NCBI RefSeq assembly: GCF_013416555.1 | Contig: NZ_JACCFG010000002.1 | Span: 620,001 to 684,000 of the forward strand | Source of the DNA: Sphingomonas sp. R-74633 | GTDB lineage: Bacteria; Pseudomonadota; Alphaproteobacteria; Sphingomonadales; Sphingomonadaceae | Direction of reading: 5' to 3' | Length of the DNA: 64,000 bases | Shown here: piece after piece, positions 44,230 through 55,594 of the stretch | How positions within the stretch are numbered: position 1 is the stretch's first letter | Layout: every line of letters starts with the position of its first letter | Program-made: the position numbers and the translations under genes | The notes under the pieces: model-generated | The model's input: the letters and a program-made list of their open reading frames with translations, nothing else | What the model was told of the DNA's origin: nothing | Database searches by the model: none

Positions 44230-45300
44230 TCAGTGAGGATGCGAGTGCCGGTGATGCAGGTCCGGATAATGGGCATGGCGGTGCACCATCGGCGCGTGGC
44301 GATGCCGGTGGCTGTGCGGCGCGCGCGGATCGACACCCGGCTCGTGCTCGTGCTGGTGGTGCGCGTCATGGATGTGGCGGTGTGCGTGCTCGAGCGCCAA
44401 ATGCGTGTGTTCATGCTCGTGCGCTTCGCTGAGATGGAGCCAAAGGCCGACCGCCATCAGCAGCCCCGCCAGGATCAGTGGGACGCTCAGCGGCTCACCG
44501 AACATCGGAATCGACAATAGCGCACCGATGAAGGGCGCGGTCGAGAAATACGCCCCTGACCGCGCGGTGCCGAGGTGTCGCATGGCGAGGACGAACAGCG
44601 CGAGACTGATGCCATAGCCCAGCAAGCCGACCAGCGCCGCCGCGCCGAGCATAGCAGGCGCGGGGAAACTTGCGCCCAGCGCCAGTGCGAGAATGAGGTT
44701 GGTGGTGCCGGCGGCCAGGCCCTTCAGCATCGCGATCTGGACCGGATCGGCGGCGCTCAGCTTGCGAGTGAAATTATTGTCGATCCCCCATGCCAGGCAT
44801 GCCCCGATAACCGCCAATGCTCCGAGCCCGCCTCCAGTCGGGCCGCCGCTCCATGACAGGAGGACCGCGCCGCTCAGGATCGCCGCCGCACCCAGCAGCA
44901 GGCGCCGATCGACATTCTCGCGAAAGGCGATCCACGCGATAGCCAGCGTCGCCAATCCCTCGACGTTGAGCAGCAGCGAAGCCGTTGATGCCGGCGTTCC
45001 CGCCAGGCCCAGCATCAGCAAAACAGGCCCAGCCACGCCGCCGCTCAGGACCACGAGAAACAGCCAGGGCAGCTCGGCGCGCGTCAACGGCGCTTCGGCC
45101 GCTTCCCGGCGGAGAAGTTTGCGGGTGAGTCGGAATGCGAATAGCCCAACGCCCGACCCGAGGTAGAGCAGGCTCGCGAGCAGCCACGCATTGACGCCGT
45201 TCGCCAGCAGAAGCTTGGCGAACGGCGTGCTCGCGCCGAACAGCACCGCCGACGCCAATGCCGCCACGATTCCGGGTGCAGGACTGAACCGCAAGATCAT
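44230..45300 (-). CDS. EamA-family transporter with histidine-rich C-terminal tail
   Basis: 356 aa. Two EamA repeats of five helices each (about residues 8-145 and 155-285), then a soluble tail of 66 residues with 24 histidines (for example EHEHTH, HHQHEHE, HSHRHRH). The tail probably binds Ni, Co, Zn or Cu, so this is likely a metal exporter or metal-gated transporter. It lies 45 bp after the CusF-like gene and may be the last gene of the Cus operon. Confidence 0.85.
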   Translation of the reverse strand: MILRFSPAPGIVAALASAVLFGASTPFAKLLLANGVNAWLLASLLYLGSGVGLFAFRLTRKLLRREAAEAPLTRAELPWLFLVVLSGGVAGPVLLMLGLAGTPASTASLLLNVEGLATLAIAWIAFRENVDRRLLLGAAAILSGAVLLSWSGGPTGGGLGALAVIGACLAWGIDNNFTRKLSAADPVQIAMLKGLAAGTTNLILALALGASFPAPAMLGAAALVGLLGYGISLALFVLAMRHLGTARSGAYFSTAPFIGALLSIPMFGEPLSVPLILAGLLMAVGLWLHLSEAHEHEHTHLALEHAHRHIHDAHHQHEHEPGVDPRAPHSHRHRHAPMVHRHAHYPDLHHRHSHPH

Positions 45301-45345
45301 TCGCTCCTTCCCGGTGGCGCGCTTTCCCCTGCAAGAACGCAGGGG

Positions 45346-45711
45346 TCAGGGTTGCTTCCGAATTGCCGTCACTTCGCCAGCGTTGCCGGTCAGTGCAAGA
45401 TCGAACGCCACCTTGTCTCCTACCGCGACACTGTCGAGCAGCGCAGGGCTTGCCTTGAACGCCATCGTCATCGCTGGCCAGCCGACCTCGGGGATTGGCC
45501 CGTGATCAAGCGTGATCTTGCCGGCCGCCTTGTCGATCGCGGTGACGGTGCCGGTGCCCTTGCCCGTCTTGGCGGTGGTATCCGCAGGCATGGCCATATT
45601 GCCCATGCTTTCCGCAGTATTCGCCGGCGCGGATACATTGGTCGCGGCTTTCTCGCCGCAGCCAGCGAGCAGGGCAGTCAGACCGAGCGTGGCCAGGTAG
45701 AGAGGTTTCAT
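45346..45711 (-). CDS. cusF: CusF-like periplasmic copper-binding lipoprotein
   Basis: 121 aa. Lipobox LLAGC (cysteine near residue 18), then a small OB-fold domain with DHGPIPEVGWPAMTMAFK. The H, W, M and M of this stretch line up with the Cu(I) ligands of CusF (H36, W44, M47, M49). It would hand Cu(I)/Ag(I) to the CusCBA pump. 14 bp after the cusA stop. Confidence 0.9.
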   Translation of the reverse strand: MKPLYLATLGLTALLAGCGEKAATNVSAPANTAESMGNMAMPADTTAKTGKGTGTVTAIDKAAGKITLDHGPIPEVGWPAMTMAFKASPALLDSVAVGDKVAFDLALTGNAGEVTAIRKQP

Positions 45712-45725
45712 CGTCGTCGTCTCCT

Positions 45726-48700
45726 TCAGGGTTGAATAGGTTGATTGAGGGGCTTCGTGTGTCGGCGCCGCATCAGCAGATAGGCGGCGGGGATCACGAA
45801 CATCGAGAGCAAGGGCGCTGTCAGCATGCCGCCGATCATCGGCGCGGCGATCCGGCTCATGACTTCCGAGCCGGTGCCAGTCCCAAGCAGGATCGGCATC
45901 AGGCCGGCGAGGATCACCGCGACGGTCATCGCCTTGGGGCGCACGCGCAGCAGTGCGCCTTCGCGCACCGCATCCATGACCTGCCCGGCATCGGGCGCCT
46001 CCCCGCGGTCGGCGAGCGCGTGCTTCAGGTAGATGAGCATCACCACGCCGAACTCGGCGGCTACCCCGGCAAGCGCGATGAACCCGACCCCGGTCGCGAC
46101 CGACTGGTTATAGCCGAGCAGATAGAGCAGCCAGACACCGCCGGTCAGCGCGAACGGAAGCGTCGCCATGATCAGCGCGGCTTCGTCCAGGCGCCGGAAC
46201 GTCAGATAGAGCAGCAGGAAGATGATCGCGAGCGTGGCCGGGACCACGATCTGGAGCCGCGCCGTGGCGCGCTCGAGGAACTCGAACTGCCCCGTATAGG
46301 CGACACTGATCCCGGGCGGCAGCTTGACCTTTTCTGCAACGGCGGCCTGGAGGTCCTGAACGATCGCGGTCAGTGCCCGCCCGCGCCCATCGACATAGAC
46401 CCAGGTCGCGGGTCTGCCGTTCTCGCTGCGCAGCATCGGCGGACCCGAGACGATGCGTACATCGGCCACCGTGCCGAGAGTGATCTGCTGACGCGACGGC
46501 GTGAGGACCGGCAAATTGACCAGCTTGTCGGGACTGTCGCGCAGCTCGCGCGGATAACGGACGCTGATCGGATAGCGCGCGAGGCCTTCCACGGTCTGGC
46601 CAATCGCCTCGCCGCCGATCGCGCCAGAGACGACCGCCTGCACGTCGGCGACGTTCATCCCGTAGCGCGCCGCCGCCGCCCGGTTGACGCTGACATCGAT
46701 ATAGCGCCCGCCGGTCAGCCGCTCGGCGAGCGCCGAGCTGACGCCCGGCACCGTCTTCGCCACCGCCTCGATCGCGCGCGCGGTGCTGTCGATCTCGGCG
46801 AGGTTCGAACCCGAGACCTTGATCCCGATCGGGCTCTTGATGCCGGTCGCCAGCATGTCGATCCGGTTGCGGATCGGCGGGATCCAGAAATTGGCGAGGC
46901 CCGGCACCTTCACGCGGGCGTCCAGTTCCTCGATCAGCTTCTCCTGCGTCATGCCGGGCCGCCATTGATCCCTGGGCTTGAATCGGATCGTCGTCTCGAA
47001 CATCTCCAGCGGAGCGGGATCGGTGGCGGTCTCGGCCCGCCCGGCCTTGCCGAACACGCTTTCGACCTCCGGTACCGTCTTGATCAGCCGGTCGGTTAGC
47101 TGGAGCAACTGTCCGGCCTTGGCGGTCGAAATCCCCGGCAACGCAGAGGGCATGTACAGCAAATCGCCTTCGTTCATCGCGGGCATGAACTCGCCGCCGG
47201 TCTGGCTGATCGGCCACAGGCTCGAGGCAAGCACCAGCGCCGCGATCAGCAATGTCGCCTTGGGACGTTCGAGCACCCAATCGAGGAGCGGACGATAGCT
47301 TCGGGCAAGCCATCGGTTGACCGGATTGGCTTCTTCGCCGGGAATGCGGCCGCGGATCAGCCAACCCATCAAAACCGGCACCAGCGTGATCGACAGGATC
47401 GCGGCGGCCGCCATCGCATAGGTCTTGGTGAAAGCGAGCGGGGCGAACAGCCTGCCTTCCTGCCCCTGCAGCGAGAAGATCGGAATGAACGAGAAGGTGA
47501 TGATCAGCAGGCTAAGGAACAGCGCCGGCCCGACCTCGGCCGCGGCATCGGTGATCACCCGCCAGCGCGCGTCGCCCTTCAGTTCCTCGTCCGGGTGATC
47601 GTGCGCCCAGCGTTCGAGATGCTTGTGCGCGTTCTCGATCATCACCACCGCGGCATCGACCATCGCGCCGATCGCGATCGCGATCCCGCCGAGGGACATG
47701 ATGTTGGCGTTCACGCCCTGGACCCGCATCACGACGAAGGCGGCGAGGATGCCGAGCGGAAGGGTCAGGATCGCGACCAGCGCCGAGCGGACGTGCCACA
47801 GGAACAGCGCGCAGACGATCGCGACGACGAGGAATTCCTCCAGCAGCTTGCCGGTCAGATTATCGACCGCGCGGTCGATCAGCCCCGAGCGATCATAGGT
47901 GGTGACGACCTCGACCCCGGGCGGCAGGCTCGCGCGCAATTCGGCGAGCTTGACCTTGACGCCATCGATCACCTCACGGGCGTTCTTGCCCTGGCGCATG
48001 ACGATGACGCCGCCGGCGACTTCGCCTTCGCCGTTCAGCTCGGCGATGCCGCGCCGCATTTCGGGACCAACCTGAACCGTCGCGACGTCGCTCAGCAACA
48101 CGGGCACGCCGCCCGCCGCGGTGCGGATCGGGACGCTGCGAAAATCGTCGAGCGAGGTAAGATAGCCCGGCGCCCGGACGACATATTCGGCCTCGGCCAT
48201 CTCGACGACCGAGCCACCGGTCTCCTGATTGGCGCGCTTGAGCGCATCGACCAGCTCGCTCTGGGTGACGCCGTAGGAGGCGAGCTTCCGGGGATCGACC
48301 ACCACCTGGTACTGCCTGACCATGCCGCCGATGCTCGCGACCTCGGCGACGCCGGGCACGGATTTGAGCTCGGAGCGCAGGAACCAGTCCTGCAGCGAGC
48401 GCAGCTGGCTCAGGTCATGCCGGCCTGTCCTGTCGACCAGCGCATATTCATAGATCCAGCCGACCCCGGTCGCATCGGGCCCAAGCGACGCAGTCGCGCC
48501 GGGCGGCAGGCGTCCCTGCACCTGGCTCAGATATTCGAGGACGCGGCTGCGCGCCCAATAGAGATCGGTGCCGTCGTCGAACAGGACGTAGACGAAGCTG
48601 TCGCCGACGAACGAATAGCCGCGCACGACCCTGGCGCCCGGAACCGACAGCATCGTTGTCGCCAGCGGATAGGTGACCTGGTTCTCTACGATCTGCGGCG

Positions 48701-48869
48701 CCTGCCCCGGGTAGGAGGTGCGGATGATGACCTGCACGTCGGAAAGGTCGGGCAGGGCGTCGATCGGCGTCGTGCGGACCGCGCCGATCCCGACCACGAC
48801 CAGCACTAGCGCGGCAAGCAGGATGAAGCCGCGCGCCTTGACCGAGGCTCGGATGATGCGCGCGATCAC
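45726..48869 (-). CDS. cusA: heavy-metal RND efflux pump, CusA/CzcA type
   Basis: 1047 aa from a GTG at 48869 that overlaps the cusB stop (GTGA); this matches the family length exactly. Twelve helices, two large periplasmic loops; [20 protein letters not shown] is TM4 with the proton-relay Asp. Exports Cu(I)/Ag(I) or divalent metals by proton antiport. The neighbouring CusF-like gene favours copper/silver. Confidence 0.93.
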   Translation of the reverse strand: MIARIIRASVKARGFILLAALVLVVVGIGAVRTTPIDALPDLSDVQVIIRTSYPGQAPQIVENQVTYPLATTMLSVPGARVVRGYSFVGDSFVYVLFDDGTDLYWARSRVLEYLSQVQGRLPPGATASLGPDATGVGWIYEYALVDRTGRHDLSQLRSLQDWFLRSELKSVPGVAEVASIGGMVRQYQVVVDPRKLASYGVTQSELVDALKRANQETGGSVVEMAEAEYVVRAPGYLTSLDDFRSVPIRTAAGGVPVLLSDVATVQVGPEMRRGIAELNGEGEVAGGVIVMRQGKNAREVIDGVKVKLAELRASLPPGVEVVTTYDRSGLIDRAVDNLTGKLLEEFLVVAIVCALFLWHVRSALVAILTLPLGILAAFVVMRVQGVNANIMSLGGIAIAIGAMVDAAVVMIENAHKHLERWAHDHPDEELKGDARWRVITDAAAEVGPALFLSLLIITFSFIPIFSLQGQEGRLFAPLAFTKTYAMAAAAILSITLVPVLMGWLIRGRIPGEEANPVNRWLARSYRPLLDWVLERPKATLLIAALVLASSLWPISQTGGEFMPAMNEGDLLYMPSALPGISTAKAGQLLQLTDRLIKTVPEVESVFGKAGRAETATDPAPLEMFETTIRFKPRDQWRPGMTQEKLIEELDARVKVPGLANFWIPPIRNRIDMLATGIKSPIGIKVSGSNLAEIDSTARAIEAVAKTVPGVSSALAERLTGGRYIDVSVNRAAAARYGMNVADVQAVVSGAIGGEAIGQTVEGLARYPISVRYPRELRDSPDKLVNLPVLTPSRQQITLGTVADVRIVSGPPMLRSENGRPATWVYVDGRGRALTAIVQDLQAAVAEKVKLPPGISVAYTGQFEFLERATARLQIVVPATLAIIFLLLYLTFRRLDEAALIMATLPFALTGGVWLLYLLGYNQSVATGVGFIALAGVAAEFGVVMLIYLKHALADRGEAPDAGQVMDAVREGALLRVRPKAMTVAVILAGLMPILLGTGTGSEVMSRIAAPMIGGMLTAPLLSMFVIPAAYLLMRRRHTKPLNQPIQP

Positions 48870-50101
48870 CGCTTGGCGTCCGTCAGCGGGCGGACCTGGA
48901 TGCCGGTGAGGCTCGCTTCGGAATCGAGCAGGAACTGGCCAGACGCGACGACCTTCTCGCCTGGCGACAGCCCGGCAAGGACTTCGGTCTGCCCGCCAGC
49001 CTCGCGGCCAATTCTGATCTCGGCCGGGTGATAGCGGCCGTCGCCGGTTGCCAGCATGACCAGGGTTCGCGTGCCGGTGCGGATAACGGCTTCGCTCGGC
49101 ACCAGCAAAGCGGGGCGCGCATCGCCGCCGAGCGCGACGGTGGCGAACATGCCCGGCCGCAATCGGCCTCCGCGGTTCGCCAGCTCGATCCGCACGGTCA
49201 GCGTGCGGCTGTCGGCCTGGGCTGTCGGGAGCACCGCGATCACCCGGCCCCCGAACGTCTCGCCGGGAAAGCTGGTCAGTGTCGCGGTCGCGCTCTGGCC
49301 CATTCGGACATCGCCGGCACGCGCCTCGGGCACCGCGGCATTGAGCCAGACGGACCCGAGGCCGCTGACCTGGGCGAGCGTCTGGCCCGATGCCAGGGTC
49401 ACGCCCTGCCGCGCGTCGAGCGTCTGGATGACCCCGGAGATCGGCGTGGTGACGGTGACGATGCCGTTCGGACGCCCGCTGCGCTCGACGCTTGCGATCA
49501 ATCCGTCGGACATGCCCAGCAGCTTGAGCCGCTGCCGCGCCGCCGCGGTGAGATCGGGCTTTCCGAGGCGCCGCACGCTCAGATACTCGACCTGCGCGCC
49601 GCCCCATTCGGGCAGCAGCAGGTCCGCCATCGGTGCGCCCGCGCGAACGACATCGCCCGGCGCACGGCCGTAGACGCGCTGCACGAATCCGCCCGCGCGT
49701 GCCTGGATCACGGCGACGTCGCGCTGGTTGAAGTCGATCGTGCCGGTGACGTCGAGCGTGGCAGCGAGGCTGCCCATCTGCGCCGTGACCACCCGCATCC
49801 CAAGGCTCTGCTGCGCAGCCGGATCGATCGTCACGCCGGCGGGGCCGCCTGCGCCGCCTTCGCCGGCATATTTCGGGACGAGCTGCATATCCATGAACGG
49901 GGATTTGCCCGGCTTGTCGAACTTCTGGTTCGGGAACATCGGATCATAATAATAGAGCACATTGCCGCTGCCCGCCGTGCTGGCCGTCGCTGGCTGTGCA
50001 TCGCCGCGATGCCCCAGCCAATAGCCGGTACCGCCCGCGGCGAGCGCGACTGCCAGAAGCGAGGCGCCCCAGAGCGATGCTGTTTTCGATGCGAGCGTCA
50101 T
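48866..50101 (-). CDS. cusB: CusB-type membrane fusion protein
   Basis: 411 aa from the ATG at 50101. N-terminal anchor helix, then the Met-containing metal motif [20 protein letters not shown] followed by [10 protein letters not shown], as in CusB. Barrel-sandwich start [20 protein letters not shown]. It binds Cu(I) and bridges pump to outer-membrane channel. Both ends overlap neighbours by 4 bp. Confidence 0.93.
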   Translation of the reverse strand: MTLASKTASLWGASLLAVALAAGGTGYWLGHRGDAQPATASTAGSGNVLYYYDPMFPNQKFDKPGKSPFMDMQLVPKYAGEGGAGGPAGVTIDPAAQQSLGMRVVTAQMGSLAATLDVTGTIDFNQRDVAVIQARAGGFVQRVYGRAPGDVVRAGAPMADLLLPEWGGAQVEYLSVRRLGKPDLTAAARQRLKLLGMSDGLIASVERSGRPNGIVTVTTPISGVIQTLDARQGVTLASGQTLAQVSGLGSVWLNAAVPEARAGDVRMGQSATATLTSFPGETFGGRVIAVLPTAQADSRTLTVRIELANRGGRLRPGMFATVALGGDARPALLVPSEAVIRTGTRTLVMLATGDGRYHPAEIRIGREAGGQTEVLAGLSPGEKVVASGQFLLDSEASLTGIQVRPLTDAKR

Positions 50102-51327
50102 GGCCGCTCCTCCCCATAAGTGATGGTGATGCGGACAGCATCGCGTGCGACATCGGCTTCGCGGTTGAGCGCCTCGACTTCGGCTTCGGCGAGCGCGAGC
50201 GTCGATAGCAAGGCGGTGCCCAGGTCGAGCTTTCCCGCCGCGTAGCTGTCGCGATCGAGCACGGCGCGGCGCTTGGCCAGCGGAACGAGTACCTCGCGCG
50301 CATTGCGCAGCCGGGCATGATGCATCGCGTGATCCGCGAGATCGGCTTCCAGGGATGCCAGGAGTTGCCGCCTGCCGGCTTCGCGGTCGAAGCGCGCGCC
50401 TTGTGCCCTGCTGTTGCTGGCATCGACCCTCGGATTCTGGCGCCTCCCCGCGAACAGCGGGAGATCGACGGACACATTTACCGAGGCGAGATCGCCAAAA
50501 GCGGGAGCACGCCGGCCGTACGAGACACCGACCCGCCAATCCGGCCGCTTGTCGGCACGCGCGAGCCGCACGTCGGCGTCGGCCCCGGCGATATTAGCGT
50601 CGAGGACACGCATTCCGGGCAACGAGTCGATGCCCGCCCTCAAGCGGTCGGGATCTACCGTCAGATCGGGCGGGTCGCCTGAGACCTCCGGATTGGGATC
50701 GCCGGTGTACTGCGCAAGCCGCGCCCGGGCCTGCGCGATGACCGCGACCATCTCCGCACGGCGGTCGGCGATCGCCGCGCGAAGCTGCTCGGGCTCCAGA
50801 GCCTGGGACGGCCGGGCGCTTCCCGATGCCAGCCGCGCGGTGACGGTTTTCTGCAAGTCATCGAGACTGGCAAGCAGCAGGTCCAGCTGCGCCAGCCGCC
50901 GTTCGCCATAATAGAGATCGATCCACGCGAGCGCGGTCTCCAGCCGGACCGAGCGTCGCTCGGCCAATTCGCTTGCCTCGGCCATGCCGATCTCGGCGGT
51001 CGCCCGTTCGGCACGCGCGTGGCGTTTGGCGAGGTTTGGGAATAGCTGGCTGAACCCGATCGTCGTCATCGTGAAATCGTCGCCGGTGAAGCTGCCCGCA
51101 TGCGGGCCCGTCACCGGGAAATCCCTGATGCCCAGATCGAGGGTCGGATCGGGTAGACGGTCGGCAGCGGTCGCCGACGACCGTGCGCCAGCGGTCGAGG
51201 CCGCGCGCGCTTTGAGGCTTGGCGCATTGGCGGTGGCGCGCTCGAGCGCCTCGGAATAAGTGAGCGGATCCGCCAGCGCGGCAGAGGGCAGCCAAAGGCA
51301 GCCGGCCGCAAGCAGCAATAATCGCAT
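50098..51327 (-). CDS. cusC: TolC-family outer-membrane channel (CusC/CzcC type)
   Basis: 409 aa. Signal peptide MRLLLLAAGCLWLPSAALAD (a possible lipobox AAGC at residue 9 is too early to be sure). Two OEP repeats of long alpha helices with FTMTTIGFSQLFPNLAKRHA-type start. Completes the CusCBA export system. Overlaps cusB. Confidence 0.9.
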   Translation of the reverse strand: MRLLLLAAGCLWLPSAALADPLTYSEALERATANAPSLKARAASTAGARSSATAADRLPDPTLDLGIRDFPVTGPHAGSFTGDDFTMTTIGFSQLFPNLAKRHARAERATAEIGMAEASELAERRSVRLETALAWIDLYYGERRLAQLDLLLASLDDLQKTVTARLASGSARPSQALEPEQLRAAIADRRAEMVAVIAQARARLAQYTGDPNPEVSGDPPDLTVDPDRLRAGIDSLPGMRVLDANIAGADADVRLARADKRPDWRVGVSYGRRAPAFGDLASVNVSVDLPLFAGRRQNPRVDASNSRAQGARFDREAGRRQLLASLEADLADHAMHHARLRNAREVLVPLAKRRAVLDRDSYAAGKLDLGTALLSTLALAEAEVEALNREADVARDAVRITITYGEERP

Positions 51328-51423
51328 CGATCGAAATCCCTGGATGAATCGAAAGTCGAGTCGCGCCGATCAGCCCGAGCGCAGCGTCAGGGACGCCGTC
51401 CGGTCAGTCGCGCGCGCGCGGAT

Positions 51424-51822
51424 TCAGCCAAGGAGTGTCGGTGGTTCCGGTTCGGGTACGACCTCGCGCCCGGTGAGGTTGGCAGCGACGGGCCAGTAGT
51501 CGGAGACCGGCGGTTCGCGCGAGAGGGCCGACGCCGCAGCGGGCTCCTTGAGCGCCATCACGACCGTGCACCCTGCCATCAACATACAGCCGGGCTTCAT
51601 GCCCTTGCCGCTCTTGTCGCTGTCGCTCTTCGAGCCGCAGTCGGGGCAATCGGCGCCCATCTCGCAGCCGGGCATGGCCGCCATTGCCGCTGGCTCGCTC
51701 TTGGCCATGAAGAGGCACGGCGCTGCCATCGCAACGCCGTTTCCGGCGAGGCCGAACAGAATGCCCAGGCAGAGAAGGTAGCGAAGCAGCTTCAGCACGC
51801 GCATGGGGATGCGTGATGGCAT
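51424..51822 (-). CDS. Met/Cys-rich small exported protein before the Cus genes
   Basis: 132 aa if begun at the ATG at 51822; ATGs at 51804 and 51849 are also possible and none has a good SD. A hydrophobic N-terminal segment (VLKLLRYLLCLGILFGLAGN) then clusters of metal-binding residues: AAMPGCEMGADCPDCGSKS and KPGCMLMAGC. Six or more cysteines and many methionines suggest copper binding. It precedes cusC on the same strand. Confidence 0.65.
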   Translation of the reverse strand: MPSRIPMRVLKLLRYLLCLGILFGLAGNGVAMAAPCLFMAKSEPAAMAAMPGCEMGADCPDCGSKSDSDKSGKGMKPGCMLMAGCTVVMALKEPAAASALSREPPVSDYWPVAANLTGREVVPEPEPPTLLG

Positions 51823-51851
51823 GGCTTGAGTCAATTGATCGCGCGCCATCG

Positions 51852-52241
51852 CTATTCGCGCGCCAGGCCGTCCAGGATCGGGCAATCGGGACGCGCGTCG
51901 CCGTGGCAGCGCTCGGCGAGATCGACCAGCGTCCGGCGCATCGCATCGAGTGCCGCGGCTTTGCGCCTGAGTTCTTCCGCGCGCGCGGTCGCCAATGCCT
52001 TCACCTCTGCGCTTGATCGGTCACGGTCGGTCCACAGCTCGAGCAGCAGCCGGATCTCCTCGATGGGAAAGCCGAGGTCCCGCGCGTTGGCGATGAAATG
52101 CAGGCGATGCACGTCGGCAGGCGAATAGTCGCGGTAGCCGCTGTCGCGGCGCGGCGCGTGCGGAATCAGGCCGATCTTCTCATAGTGGCGGATCATCCGC
52201 TGCGAGACGCCGCTCGCCTCCGTGGCCTGGCCGATATTCAT
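51852..52241 (-). CDS. cueR: CueR-type copper-responsive MerR regulator
   Basis: 129 aa. [23 protein letters not shown] and metal loop CHGDARPDC, giving C112 and C120 exactly as in CueR, with Ser at 77, the residue marking Cu(I)/Ag(I)/Au(I) sensors. Its start overlaps the copper ATPase stop by 4 bp, so it is made from the ATPase transcript that it presumably controls. Confidence 0.95.
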   Translation of the reverse strand: MNIGQATEASGVSQRMIRHYEKIGLIPHAPRRDSGYRDYSPADVHRLHFIANARDLGFPIEEIRLLLELWTDRDRSSAEVKALATARAEELRRKAAALDAMRRTLVDLAERCHGDARPDCPILDGLARE

Positions 52242-54583
52242 AGCTTCACTGTATTCAGGCGGAGCGCGTTGAGCACCACCGTGAAGCTCGAGAGCGCCAT
52301 CGCGGCGCCCGCGAACATCGGCGACATGAGAATGCCGGTCACGGGATAGAGGACGCCAGCCGCAATCGGGATGCCGATGCCGTTGAACAGGAATGAGAAG
52401 AACAGGTTCTGGCGGATATTCGCCATCGTCGCGTGCGCGAGCCGTCGTGCCCGGACCATCGCCGAGAGGTCACCGCGCGTCAGCGTCAGTCCGGCACTTT
52501 CGATCGCAACGTCGGTCCCCGTGCCCATTGCAACGCCGACATCGGCGGCAGCGAGGGCCGGTGCGTCGTTGATGCCGTCTCCTGCCATCGCGACCGTCGC
52601 GCCACGCGCTTTCAGTTCGCCGACGATCCTCGCCTTGTCCTCCGGCTTCAAGTCGGCATGGACTTCGTCAATCCCGCCGATCTGGCGCGCGACTGCTTCC
52701 GCCGTACCGCGGCTGTCGCCTGTCAGCATGACGATTCTGAGACCACTGCGGTGCAGCTCGGCGATCGCGTCGCGCGCCGATTCCTTGAGCGGATCGGCAA
52801 CCGCGAGCAGGCCGGCGAGACGCCCGTCGATCGCCACGAGCATGACGCCGGCACCGGCGCTCCGGTGACGCTCCGCCGCCGCGTCGAGCGGGCCTGGATC
52901 GACGCCAACGCGTTGCATCTGCGCGGCGTTGCCGACGACGACATCGCGTCCGTCGACTCGGCCGCTGATGCCCAGGCCCGTCTGCGATTCGAAATTCTCG
53001 ACTGGCGCCGGCTTGTGCCCCGCGGCTTCGGCCGCCTCGACAATGGCGCGCGCAAGCGGGTGCTCCGACCGGCTTTCGACTGCCGCCGCCGCGGCAAGGA
53101 GTGCGCCTTCGGCTACTCCGTCGAGCGGCTCGGCGGAGATCAGCTTGGGCCGTCCTTCGGTCAGTGTGCCGGTCTTGTCGATGACGAGCGTATCGACCTT
53201 CTCAAGCGCCTGCAGCGCCTCGGCGTTCTTGACGAGCACGCCGGCAAGCGCTCCCCGTCCGGTGCCAACCATGATCGACATGGGTGTCGCCAGCCCGAGC
53301 GCGCAAGGGCAGGCGATGATCAGCACCGCGATCGCGTTCAGGAGCGCGTGGCCGAAGCGGGGTTCGGGTCCGGCGAGATTCCAGACCACGAATGTCGCGA
53401 TTGCGATCAACACCACCAAGGGCACGAACCATCCCGAGATGCGGTCCGCCACGCCCTGGATAGGGGCCCGGCTCCGCTGCGCCTCGGCAACCATCTTGAC
53501 GATTCGCGCCAGCATAGTGTCGGAGCCGACCGCGCGCGCCTCGATGACCAGGCTCCCGATGCCGTTGACCGTACCGCCCGTGACCGCCGCTTGCGCTTCC
53601 TTGAGCACCGGTTCCGGCTCGCCGGTGAGCATCGCTTCATCGACCGACGATCGCCCGTCGATCACGATTCCGTCTACGGGGATGGCCTCGCCCGGCCGCA
53701 CGCGCAACTGGTCGCCGACGACGATGTCGGCCAGCGGCACTTCACTTTCCGCGCCGTCAGGTGCGAGGCGACGTGCCGTCTTGGGCGCGAGATTGAGCAG
53801 CGCGCGAATGGCCCGCCCGGTGGCGGCGCGGGCGCGCAGCTCGAGCACCTGCCCGAGGAGAACGAGCGTCACCACCACGCCTGCAGCCTCGTAATAGACC
53901 GGCACCATCGCGTCATGTTCGCGAAAGCTGACGGGGAACAGGCCGGGTGCGACCGTCGCGACCAGACTGTAGAGGAATGCCGCGCCCACGCCGATCGCGA
54001 TCAGCGTGAACATATTGTAGCGGCGGGTCCTGAGCGACGCCCAGCCGCGCTCGAAGAAGGGAAGCCCGCCCCACAAGACGATCGGCGCCGTCAGCAGCAG
54101 CTGGATCCAGGACGAGTGCATCGGATCGACGATGTGGATACCTAGCATCTCCGCGCCCATCGATATCGCCAGCAGCGGCACCGTGAGCACGCCAGACACC
54201 CACAGGCGGCGCGTGAAATCGACCAGCTCTGGATTGGGGGCATCGTCGAGCGACGGCTGCTCGGGTTCGAGCGCCATCCCGCAGATCGGGCAGGTGCCGG
54301 GCCCCGCTTGCCGGACTTCGGGATGCATCGGGCAGGTCCAGATTGCTCCGGGTGCCCCCTTCGGCTCCGGTCGCTCGCGGCCGAGATAGGCTTTCGGGTC
54401 CGCGATGAACTTGGTCCGGCAGCCGGCGCTGCAGAAATGATAGTCTTTGCCATCATATGAAGCGTGATGCGGCGAGGTTTCAGGATCGACGGACATGCCG
54501 CAGACCGGGTCCGTCAGTTTCCCCTTCGCTTGGCCAGCGCAGCAATCGCTGCCGGAATTCGCATGGTGGTCGGCATGATTCAT
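52238..54583 (-). CDS. copper-exporting P1B-type ATPase
   Basis: 781 aa. N-terminal YHS domain ([20 protein letters not shown], about 25-66) and a zinc-ribbon-like heavy-metal domain [20 protein letters not shown] (about 84-103) replace the common CxxC ferredoxin-like domains. Core motifs: TGEPEPV, membrane CPC in [24 protein letters not shown], and [20 protein letters not shown]. Pumps Cu(I) out of the cytosol. Promoter at 54607-54637 looks CueR-controlled. Confidence 0.95.
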   Translation of the reverse strand: MNHADHHANSGSDCCAGQAKGKLTDPVCGMSVDPETSPHHASYDGKDYHFCSAGCRTKFIADPKAYLGRERPEPKGAPGAIWTCPMHPEVRQAGPGTCPICGMALEPEQPSLDDAPNPELVDFTRRLWVSGVLTVPLLAISMGAEMLGIHIVDPMHSSWIQLLLTAPIVLWGGLPFFERGWASLRTRRYNMFTLIAIGVGAAFLYSLVATVAPGLFPVSFREHDAMVPVYYEAAGVVVTLVLLGQVLELRARAATGRAIRALLNLAPKTARRLAPDGAESEVPLADIVVGDQLRVRPGEAIPVDGIVIDGRSSVDEAMLTGEPEPVLKEAQAAVTGGTVNGIGSLVIEARAVGSDTMLARIVKMVAEAQRSRAPIQGVADRISGWFVPLVVLIAIATFVVWNLAGPEPRFGHALLNAIAVLIIACPCALGLATPMSIMVGTGRGALAGVLVKNAEALQALEKVDTLVIDKTGTLTEGRPKLISAEPLDGVAEGALLAAAAAVESRSEHPLARAIVEAAEAAGHKPAPVENFESQTGLGISGRVDGRDVVVGNAAQMQRVGVDPGPLDAAAERHRSAGAGVMLVAIDGRLAGLLAVADPLKESARDAIAELHRSGLRIVMLTGDSRGTAEAVARQIGGIDEVHADLKPEDKARIVGELKARGATVAMAGDGINDAPALAAADVGVAMGTGTDVAIESAGLTLTRGDLSAMVRARRLAHATMANIRQNLFFSFLFNGIGIPIAAGVLYPVTGILMSPMFAGAAMALSSFTVVLNALRLNTVKL

Positions 54584-54606
54584 CTGACGGTCCTCCGATG
54601 CTGCCT

Positions 54607-54637
54607 CATGTGGGGTTTGACATCATGTCAGGGTCAA
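54607..54637 (-). promoter_or_regulatory. CueR-type promoter of the copper ATPase gene
   Basis: Minus strand TTGACC (-35, 54637-54632), 19-bp spacer, CACATG (-10, 54612-54607). The spacer includes the dyad TGACAT-C-ATGTCA (54618-54630). The 19-bp spacing is diagnostic for MerR-family activation. Confidence 0.7.
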
Positions 54638-54664
54638 GGCCCAAATTGATTCGTCTGCATTTGC

Positions 54665-55591
54665 TCACGTTGCCGACATGGGTGGCTCGAGCGTTCCCAG
54701 CCACGCGACCAGTGCCAGAACGGCGATGGCGCAGCCGGTTTCGAACGCCAGGCTGCGCCGGAGCGCGCGCAACGCCACGACTGGTTCGGCCGCGTCTAGC
54801 GATCGTTCCAGATCGGGCGCCAGCCTGAAGCGATTGGACGCAGCCAGCGCGACCATTGCGCTAAACAGGAGCAACTTCGCGATCATCAACTGGCCGTAGA
54901 GCGATGACCCGAGGGACCCGAGGTTCTCCAAGCCGATCAGGAACAGGCCGTTCACTACGCCCGTGAGCACGATCAGGCCGACAAAGATGGATCCGACCGT
55001 GGCGAAACCCGCCAAGGCGCGATGGACGATGCGGACATGCTCGATTTGCGCCGCGCGTCCGGGCAGCAGCATCAGCCCCAACATCGCAAGCGCTCCGAGC
55101 CAGGCGGAAGCGGCAAGAAGGTGCGCTATGTCGCTGGTGAGATGGAAAATGCCGAGGCCACCTTCGCTTGCTGCACCGTGGCCAGCCCAGGCGAGTGTCG
55201 CGACTGCGATTGCGCCCAACACCGATGCCAGAATGAATAAGGTCGGACCCCGCCGCCGCAGCAAGATCGCGACCGCGAGAGCGAGGACCAGCGCCACCTC
55301 GCGTGCGATGAACGCCCAGCCAACCGACGTCTCGCCAAGCAGCATCGTCAGCGTTGCGCTTTCGATGCCCGTGAGATCGGTTCCGGACATGGCCGCGGCG
55401 AGCAGAGCAAAGCCGAACAGGCTCGATACGATGCCGAAGCCCGCGAGGACGGCGACGAGCCGCCGGAACGGAACAACGTCCGACCTCTCGTCCCCTTTCA
55501 GCGCGTACAGGCCGAAGAGCGGCACCCCGAAGAGCAGGCCGAGGTCAATATATAGCGCCAGCCTGATCGCGATGAGGAGCGCGTCGCCCAC
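54665..55591 (-). CDS. copD: CopD-family copper resistance membrane protein
   Basis: 308 aa with eight hydrophobic segments. AHLLAASAWLGALAMLGLML holds the conserved His/Trp of CopD, and the C-terminal domain is CopD-like. Follows copC with a 3-bp gap; the pair is thought to move copper across the inner membrane. Confidence 0.92.
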   Translation of the reverse strand: MGDALLIAIRLALYIDLGLLFGVPLFGLYALKGDERSDVVPFRRLVAVLAGFGIVSSLFGFALLAAAMSGTDLTGIESATLTMLLGETSVGWAFIAREVALVLALAVAILLRRRGPTLFILASVLGAIAVATLAWAGHGAASEGGLGIFHLTSDIAHLLAASAWLGALAMLGLMLLPGRAAQIEHVRIVHRALAGFATVGSIFVGLIVLTGVVNGLFLIGLENLGSLGSSLYGQLMIAKLLLFSAMVALAASNRFRLAPDLERSLDAAEPVVALRALRRSLAFETGCAIAVLALVAWLGTLEPPMSAT

Positions 55592-55594
55592 CTG

